Source: Coriobacteriaceae bacterium | Lineage (GTDB): Bacteria; Actinomycetota; Coriobacteriia; Coriobacteriales; Coriobacteriaceae | Reading direction: 5' to 3' | NCBI GenBank assembly: GCA_015062655.1 | Contig: SUUG01000011.1 | Location: 1 to 64,000 of the forward strand | DNA length: 64,000 nucleotides | Part shown: piece by piece, positions 58,630-64,000 of the stretch | Position numbering within the stretch: the stretch's first letter is position 1 | Layout: each line of letters starts with the position of its first letter | Notes under the pieces: model-generated | Databases searched by the model: none | What the model was told of the DNA's origin: nothing | The model's input: only the letters and a program-made list of their open reading frames with translations | Position numbers and translations under genes: made by a program

Positions 58630-59179
58630 CGCCATGTCGCGCTCTCCCCGTCTATGAAGAACGGCGCGTAGAAGAGCCGGTTCAGCACGGCCGCGACGAA
58701 GCGGGGCTCCAGGTCGGGGCGCTCCTCGAGCCAGTACTGGATGAGGCTGTCATGCCCGGCGATCACGAAGGAGAGGTAGAGGTCGAACTCGTCCTCGCCA
58801 GCGAGACGTCATGCAGGCGCTCGCGAAAATGGTTGTGCATGAACACGACCGTTTTGTGGATGAACTGCGGGTCCCCATGCGGGCCATTCAGCGCGACGAT
58901 CTTGGCGCGGTGCGCCGCGAGGAACTCCATGCGCTCGATCATCGCGGCGGACGGGTCGAGCTCGGACTTCCCGAAGCGAAAGCGCAGGGCGCCGTTGTCG
59001 ATGACCTTGATGGATGCGAGGATGCGGTCCTCGAAGCCCTTGACGACGTCGTCCACCGAGCGGAAATGCCGGTAGAAGGTGGCGCGGGAGACCCCGGCGA
59101 GACGGCAGACGGACACGGCCGTGATCTCGGGAACGCATCGCTCGCGCATGAGCTCGAAGACGGCGTCCTCGATGCGCAC
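58630..59179 (-). pseudogene. TetR-family regulator split by a frameshift near 58795
   Basis: TAVSVCRLAGVSRATFYRHFRSVDDV...HDVSLA in one frame continues as DEFDLYLSFVIAGHDSLIQYWLEERPDLEPRFVAAVLNRLFYAPFF in another. Confidence 0.7.
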
Positions 59180-59222
59180 GTCGACCGGGGGCCTCGCGGA
59201 GGCCGCAGCCTCATGGCGGCTC

Positions 59223-59963
59223 CTAGACGGCCGCGGGGTCGAGCAGCTTGATCAGGCGCACGCTCGTCCCGCAGACCCCGTCGTCGCGTCGGTGGACTTC
59301 GACGCTGTCCATCAGCATGCGCATGAGCTTGATGCCGCGGCCGCGCTCCTCGCTCGCCTCGACGTCCTCGTCGGGATCGATCTCGAAACCGCAGCCCCGG
59401 TCGCGCACCTCCACCACGACGCGGTCAATGTAGGCGCGCACGGAGAGCATGCTGCCGGCGCCGTCCGCGTGGTCGTAGGCGTTCGAGAGGGCCTCGCCGG
59501 CCGCGAGCGCCGCGTCGAAGCGCGCGTCGTCGCCCATCGCCACCTGGTCGAGTAGCTCGTAGACGCGGCGGCGGCACTCGCAGAGGTGCTCGACGCCCTC
59601 CGGCACCTGCATGGTGCGGCTCCACCGCGGCATCTCGTCGGGGGCGAGCACCGGCAACGGCGGGCGGTCGGCGGCGGTGACGTGGAGCACGTCCACGAGC
59701 TGGGCGATCTGGAAGATGCGCAGGACCTGCGGGGAGGCGTTGGCGAGCGACAGGACCGCTCCGCGGTCGAGCATCCGGCGGGTGCGGGAGAGCAGCAGCG
59801 CCAGCCCGCTCGAGTCGATGAAGTCGACGTTTTGGCAGCTGATGATTACGCGGCGCGTCTCGGCGTCCAAAAGGGCGTCGAGCTGCTCACGCAGGATCGG
59901 CACCGTGGTGATGTCGATGTCGCCCGCCGGGGCGATGACCGCTATGTCAGTCCGTTCATTCAT
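59223..59963 (-). CDS. STAS (anti-anti-sigma) domain fused to an RsbW/SpoIIAB-like HATPase
   Basis: GDIDITTVPILREQLDALLDAETRRVIISCQNVDFIDSSGLALLL, then AALAAGEALSNAYDHADG...VEVRDRGCGFEID...RGRGIKLMRMLMDSV. Confidence 0.87.
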   Translation of the reverse strand: MNERTDIAVIAPAGDIDITTVPILREQLDALLDAETRRVIISCQNVDFIDSSGLALLLSRTRRMLDRGAVLSLANASPQVLRIFQIAQLVDVLHVTAADRPPLPVLAPDEMPRWSRTMQVPEGVEHLCECRRRVYELLDQVAMGDDARFDAALAAGEALSNAYDHADGAGSMLSVRAYIDRVVVEVRDRGCGFEIDPDEDVEASEERGRGIKLMRMLMDSVEVHRRDDGVCGTSVRLIKLLDPAAV

Positions 59964-60077
59964 GCCGCTATGCTTCCCCTTCGACCGCGTCTTAAACCGA
60001 TGCGGCGAGCGCGGGCGACCGACGGTCACAGGAACGCCGCCAACGGCGGCATGCGCGCACCGGCGCGCCCGCACGCC

Positions 60078-62405
60078 TCATCGCGCGTCCGGGTGCGGGG
60101 GCGCGCCGAGCTCGAGGGCGACCATCGCCACGTCGTCGTCGAGCTCGGAGGCCGAGAACTCGTCGAGGCGCTCGAGGACCTGCTGGCAGAGGCCCTGCAC
60201 GCCCGCGGCGCTCGCCTCGAGCACGATGTCGCGCAGGCGCTGCTCGCCGAAGAACCCGCCCTCGGCGTCGCGCGCCTCGATCGCGCCGTCCGTGTACATG
60301 AAGAGCACGTCGCCGGGAGCGAAGCCGAACGAACCCGAGGCGTAGCGCATGGAGTCGAAGGCGCCCACCACGCCGGACTGCACCGTCAAGAGCTCGAGCT
60401 CGCGCCCGGGGCGCACGAGCAGCGTGGGCGGGTTGCCCGCGGAGCAGTAGGTGGCGATGCCGGCGCGCAGGTCGATCTTCGCCACGAAGACCGTGACGAA
60501 GGTCTCGACGCGGGAGAAGGCCGTGAGCATGCGGTTGAGGGCGCGCACCATCGCGACGGGCGCCATGCCCTCCCAGGCGTAGGCCGTGAGCGCGGTCTTG
60601 GCCATGGCCGACATCGAGGCGGCCTCGACGCCCTTGCCCGACACGTCGCCGAGCACCATGACGGCGCGGTCGTCGGGCAGGCGGATGAGGGTGTAGAAGT
60701 CGCCGCCGACGAGCGCCTGCTTGGTGGCCGAGGAGTAGAGGGCGTCGCAGGTGATGCCCGGCACCTCGCCGAGCTGGTTGCGCATGCCGATCTGGAGCGC
60801 CTGCGCGATCTGCCGGTCCGACTCCCTCCCCCGCTCGCCGGCGTCGATGAGCTCGTAATCGCGCATCAGCCGCTCGAGGTAGTCGTACTCGACGTCGTCG
60901 ATGGGCTCCTGGCTCGCATCGCGCAGCAGGAGGAACATCCGGTGCGCGGCGCCCTCGTCGGTCCGGGCGAGCGCGGTGCCGGGGGCCTCGGTGGCCTCTT
61001 CCGCCGCGGGCGCGGGCACGGTGCCGGGGCCGAGGTCCACGAACGCGCCCTGGCACGGCAAGCCGCGGTCCTTGAGCCAGCGGCCGGCCGGGGTGGCCGC
61101 GTCCACGCGGACGAGACGGCGGGATCCCTCGTCCGAGCCCTCGCCGCTCGCGCCGCCGAACGAGCTCGCGCGGCTCACGGCGCCCGCCCGCGCCGTGGGC
61201 GCCGTGGTCGAGAAGAAGAGCGACTCGATGTCACCGGGCAGCTCCACGAGGTTGCCGCCCTCGAAATCCACGAGGTAGCGGTCCTTGAGGCGGTCGTGGA
61301 GCACCGGCACCGCATGGCACAGGAGCGAGGAGCGCACCTCGCCGACGAGCGTGCGCCAGGCGAGCGCGCGGTCGGTCCCCGCCGTGAAGAGGGCGTCGCG
61401 GACGCGGTTCAAGGAGCGCGTGAGCTCGGAGGTGCGCTGGGCGCGCAGGGAGCTCACCATGCCCACGAGCTCGATCGAGAGGTAGTCGCAGATCACCTCG
61501 AGGACCCGGACGTCGCTCTCCCGCGGGGTCGTCGGCTTCATCCAGCCGAGCTCGATGACGCCGAGCACCTGCGTGCCGAAGTAGACCGGGACGGCGATGA
61601 GGGCCTTGAAGGGCGGGGCGTACTCCATGCGCAGGGGCGTCGACCGGCGCGTGTCGAGGTCGTAGAGGGTCGCCGCCCTCGACCCCTCCCCTCCCGGCAC
61701 GATCGAGAACCGGCACGACTGCCCCGCGTGGAGCACGTGCGTGCCCACCCCGGCGCCGAAGGGGACGAAGTCGGGCAGGTAGCGCTTGCGATCGATCAGC
61801 GAGTCGGAGGCGCCGCGCAGCTTGAAGCCGCCGTTCTCGGTGAAGTAGATGGTGGAGCCGTCGGCGTCCAGGGTGTCCACGAGGCGGTTCAGGACCGTGT
61901 CGAGGAGCTGGGGCATGTCGCGCGAGCCGACGGTGGACATGATGATCGACAGCGTGCCCGAGAGCCGCTTGTTGGCGGCCTGCAGCTGGGCGAGGAGCCG
62001 ACGGGTGCGGCGGTCGCTGGCGTACTGCTCCTCAAGGCTCTTGACCACCACGAGGAGGCGGTCGCGATGGCGGCGGCCGATCGGGAGGCGCGGCGGGAGC
62101 ATCGGCAGCGCGCGCACCCGCGCGGGGATGAAGGAGCCGTCGGCGAGCTTGAGCATCAGCGTGTTGTCGGCGCCGTCGACCGTGAACGGGAGGCGGTGCC
62201 CCTGAGAGCGCTCGAAGTCGGCGCTGAACAGCAGGTCCTTGATGTCGACGCCGACCACCTGGCTGCGGGTCTCCTGCATGAGGGCGAGCAGCTGGCGGTT
62301 GACGTGGAGCACGGTGCCGTCGGGCTCGACGAGGGCCACGGCGTCGCTGGTGATCTCGACCAGGCGAGCGATCTCCGTGAGCTCCTTCTTGGACATTGCC
62401 TCCAT
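60078..62405 (-). CDS. PAS-GAF-SpoIIE/PP2C-type serine phosphatase
   Basis: PAS-like N-terminus SDAVALVEPDGTVLHVNRQLL; SpoIIE core GDFYTLIRLPDDRAVMVLGDVSGKGVEAASMSAMAKTAL...DVLFMYTDGAIEARDAEGGFFGEQRL. Confidence 0.9.
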   Translation of the reverse strand: MEAMSKKELTEIARLVEITSDAVALVEPDGTVLHVNRQLLALMQETRSQVVGVDIKDLLFSADFERSQGHRLPFTVDGADNTLMLKLADGSFIPARVRALPMLPPRLPIGRRHRDRLLVVVKSLEEQYASDRRTRRLLAQLQAANKRLSGTLSIIMSTVGSRDMPQLLDTVLNRLVDTLDADGSTIYFTENGGFKLRGASDSLIDRKRYLPDFVPFGAGVGTHVLHAGQSCRFSIVPGGEGSRAATLYDLDTRRSTPLRMEYAPPFKALIAVPVYFGTQVLGVIELGWMKPTTPRESDVRVLEVICDYLSIELVGMVSSLRAQRTSELTRSLNRVRDALFTAGTDRALAWRTLVGEVRSSLLCHAVPVLHDRLKDRYLVDFEGGNLVELPGDIESLFFSTTAPTARAGAVSRASSFGGASGEGSDEGSRRLVRVDAATPAGRWLKDRGLPCQGAFVDLGPGTVPAPAAEEATEAPGTALARTDEGAAHRMFLLLRDASQEPIDDVEYDYLERLMRDYELIDAGERGRESDRQIAQALQIGMRNQLGEVPGITCDALYSSATKQALVGGDFYTLIRLPDDRAVMVLGDVSGKGVEAASMSAMAKTALTAYAWEGMAPVAMVRALNRMLTAFSRVETFVTVFVAKIDLRAGIATYCSAGNPPTLLVRPGRELELLTVQSGVVGAFDSMRYASGSFGFAPGDVLFMYTDGAIEARDAEGGFFGEQRLRDIVLEASAAGVQGLCQQVLERLDEFSASELDDDVAMVALELGAPPHPDAR

Positions 62406-62492
62406 ACGAGCCTCCCTGCCATCTCGTCGGCCGGGCATCTGCCAGCGTCGAACGGTAAAATAAAAGCCTCCGAGGAGGCTCATAAGATGCGA

Positions 62493-62582
62493 TGGTGTCG
62501 GAGGCGGGACTTGAACCCGCATGACCGCAATGTGGTCACTAGCACCTCAAGCTAGCGCGTCTGCCAATTCCGCCACTCCGAC
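62493..62582 (-). tRNA. tRNA-Leu (GAG), CCA encoded
   Basis: GTCGGAGTGGCGGAATTGGCAGACGCGCTAGCTTGAGGTGCTAGTG...GGTTCAAGTCCCGCCTCCGACACCA. Confidence 0.93.
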
Positions 62583-62671
62583 GTGGTTTCAGCAAAGAGA
62601 ATACTACCCCAAATCGATCAGCGGACGCAAGGATTTTTTTGCAGAAAGTTTCTCCCCGCCGCCACCGACCG

Positions 62672-62735
62672 ATGCCGAGCGTTCGTAATACGGCATTTTT
62701 CTCGAGTGAGAGGCCGGATTACGAACGCTCAGCAT
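62672..62735. repeat. Family-1 palindromic element
   Basis: ATGCCGAGCGTTCGTAATACGGCATTTTT...CCGGATTACGAACGCTCAGCAT. Confidence 0.85.
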
Positions 62736-62815
62736 ATATGAAGCGACACGGTGTCGCATACGGCGCAAGTGGGTACAGTTCCACCATATGCATCTGATTT
62801 TTGGAGGAGATCTTC

Positions 62816-64000
62816 TTGAGTTCCACCGCGACCGCTCAACCCCGTGAGCGCAAGGCGTCCGTCACGCGTCGGACGCTTCACTATTTCTGGGACGTGACCA
62901 GAAGGCAGATGCCCATGTTCATCGGCAACGTTCTCGCCGATCTGGGCTTCGTGTTCTTCCTCTCGTTCGCGAGCCCCTATATCATCGGGGTCATCGTCGA
63001 TGCCGTGGGCCGCGGCGGAATCCGCGCCGACGAGGTCATCCCCACCTTCGGTCCGCTGATCTTGGCGCTCGTAGCCGTCAACGTGCTCGGCCAGGTCTGC
63101 AGCAAGCTCCAGGACTACACCTGCGCCCGCCTGGAGATCGCCGGCGGCTTCGAGCTCGGCCGCGAGGCCTTCGACGCGCTCTCCAACCAGTCGATGACCT
63201 TCCACACCAACCGCTTCGGCGGATCGCTCGTGAGTTCGACGCAGAAGTTCCTGGGCTCTTACACCCAGCTTGTGCACAACTTCGCCTACTCCGCCCTTCC
63301 GACGGTCGCATCGGCCGTCTTCACGATCGCGATGCTCGCCCCGCTCGTGCCCGCCTACGTGGCCGTGCTCGTCGTGATCATCGCGATCTACGTCTTCGTG
63401 GTCTACCGCCTCTACAAGAAGATCCTCCCCTACAACGCAGCGGCGAGCGCCGCGCAAAACCGCCTGTCCGGCGAGCTTTCGGATTCGATCACCAATATCC
63501 TCGCTGTGAAGACCTCCGGTCGCGAGGCGTACGAGCAGCAGATCTTCGAGGAGGCGAACGAAGAGTCCCGACGCGCCGACTCGGCACGGATGCTGCGCAC
63601 GGTCAAGACCGGCGCGGTGACGAGCTCCATGATCGTGCTCATGATGACCGTCGTGGCGGTGTTCATCGCCGGCGGCACCGCGTGGTTCGGCATCTCCGCG
63701 GGCACGGTCGTGATGATGTTCACGTACACGAACTCCCTCACGATGCGCATGAACATGCTGGCCCAGACCTTCCAGACCATCAACCGCGCCCTCGGTGAGG
63801 CCTACGACCTCACGGTCGCCCTCGACGAGCCGCGCCTCGTGGCCGACAAGCCCGACGCGCCCGCGCTCGCCGTCCCCGACGGTTCGATCGACTTCGACCA
63901 CGTGACGTTCCGCTACGCCGACGCCAGCGCCGAGGACACGGTCTTCGACGACTTCTCCCTCTCCATCCCCGCCGGTCAGCGCGTGGGTCTCGTGGGCCGC
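62816..64000 (+). CDS. ABC exporter (fused TM and ATPase), 3' truncated by window; TTG start
   Basis: GGAGGAGA RBS 5 nt before TTG; six-TM exporter domain, then IDFDHVTFRYAD...GQRVGLVGR (Walker A beginning). Confidence 0.88.
   Translation, partial: MSSTATAQPRERKASVTRRTLHYFWDVTRRQMPMFIGNVLADLGFVFFLSFASPYIIGVIVDAVGRGGIRADEVIPTFGPLILALVAVNVLGQVCSKLQDYTCARLEIAGGFELGREAFDALSNQSMTFHTNRFGGSLVSSTQKFLGSYTQLVHNFAYSALPTVASAVFTIAMLAPLVPAYVAVLVVIIAIYVFVVYRLYKKILPYNAAASAAQNRLSGELSDSITNILAVKTSGREAYEQQIFEEANEESRRADSARMLRTVKTGAVTSSMIVLMMTVVAVFIAGGTAWFGISAGTVVMMFTYTNSLTMRMNMLAQTFQTINRALGEAYDLTVALDEPRLVADKPDAPALAVPDGSIDFDHVTFRYADASAEDTVFDDFSLSIPAGQRVGLVGR

Noticed and set aside
59586-62555. 989-aa plus-strand ORF
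   Set aside because: Antisense of the SpoIIE phosphatase and STAS-HATPase genes; composition (E/R/H/V/A-rich) is the mirror-frame artefact of high-GC coding DNA

Overview
High-GC (about 65-70%) bacterial chromosome window with the gene content of an actinobacterium, probably Coriobacteriia (taxonomy is inference from CarD, the Rho architecture and the suf layout). No rRNA, CRISPR array or classical transposase was seen. Main blocks, in order: GH25-like secreted protein (partial); glf plus glycosyltransferases plus ABC polysaccharide exporter; sufC-B-D-S-U-rrf2 operon; rho; argS; carD; serA/serC; a 2.3 kb graveyard of truncated genes (36.0-38.3 kb); alkD; an EmrB/QacA-type MFS pump behind a strong terminator hairpin; a heavy-metal P-type ATPase with an ArsR-HMA fusion regulator; a VanG-like D-Ala ligase; a folE-HD-folB cluster; nrdD/nrdG with paired NrdR-like boxes; a SpoIIE-type phosphatase with a STAS-HATPase fusion; six tRNAs; and a partial ABC exporter. 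The most unusual signal is a set of unrelated-sequence palindromic intergenic elements. Several share one architecture: two arms in one orientation, a core, then two arms in the opposite orientation. One of these (44066-45884) carries a PD-(D/E)XK/DUF559-like gene between about 130-bp imperfect inverted repeats. I propose, as inference, that these are a family of nuclease-linked or nuclease-derived MITE-like elements. All calls come from reading the sequence and translations; no database search was run.
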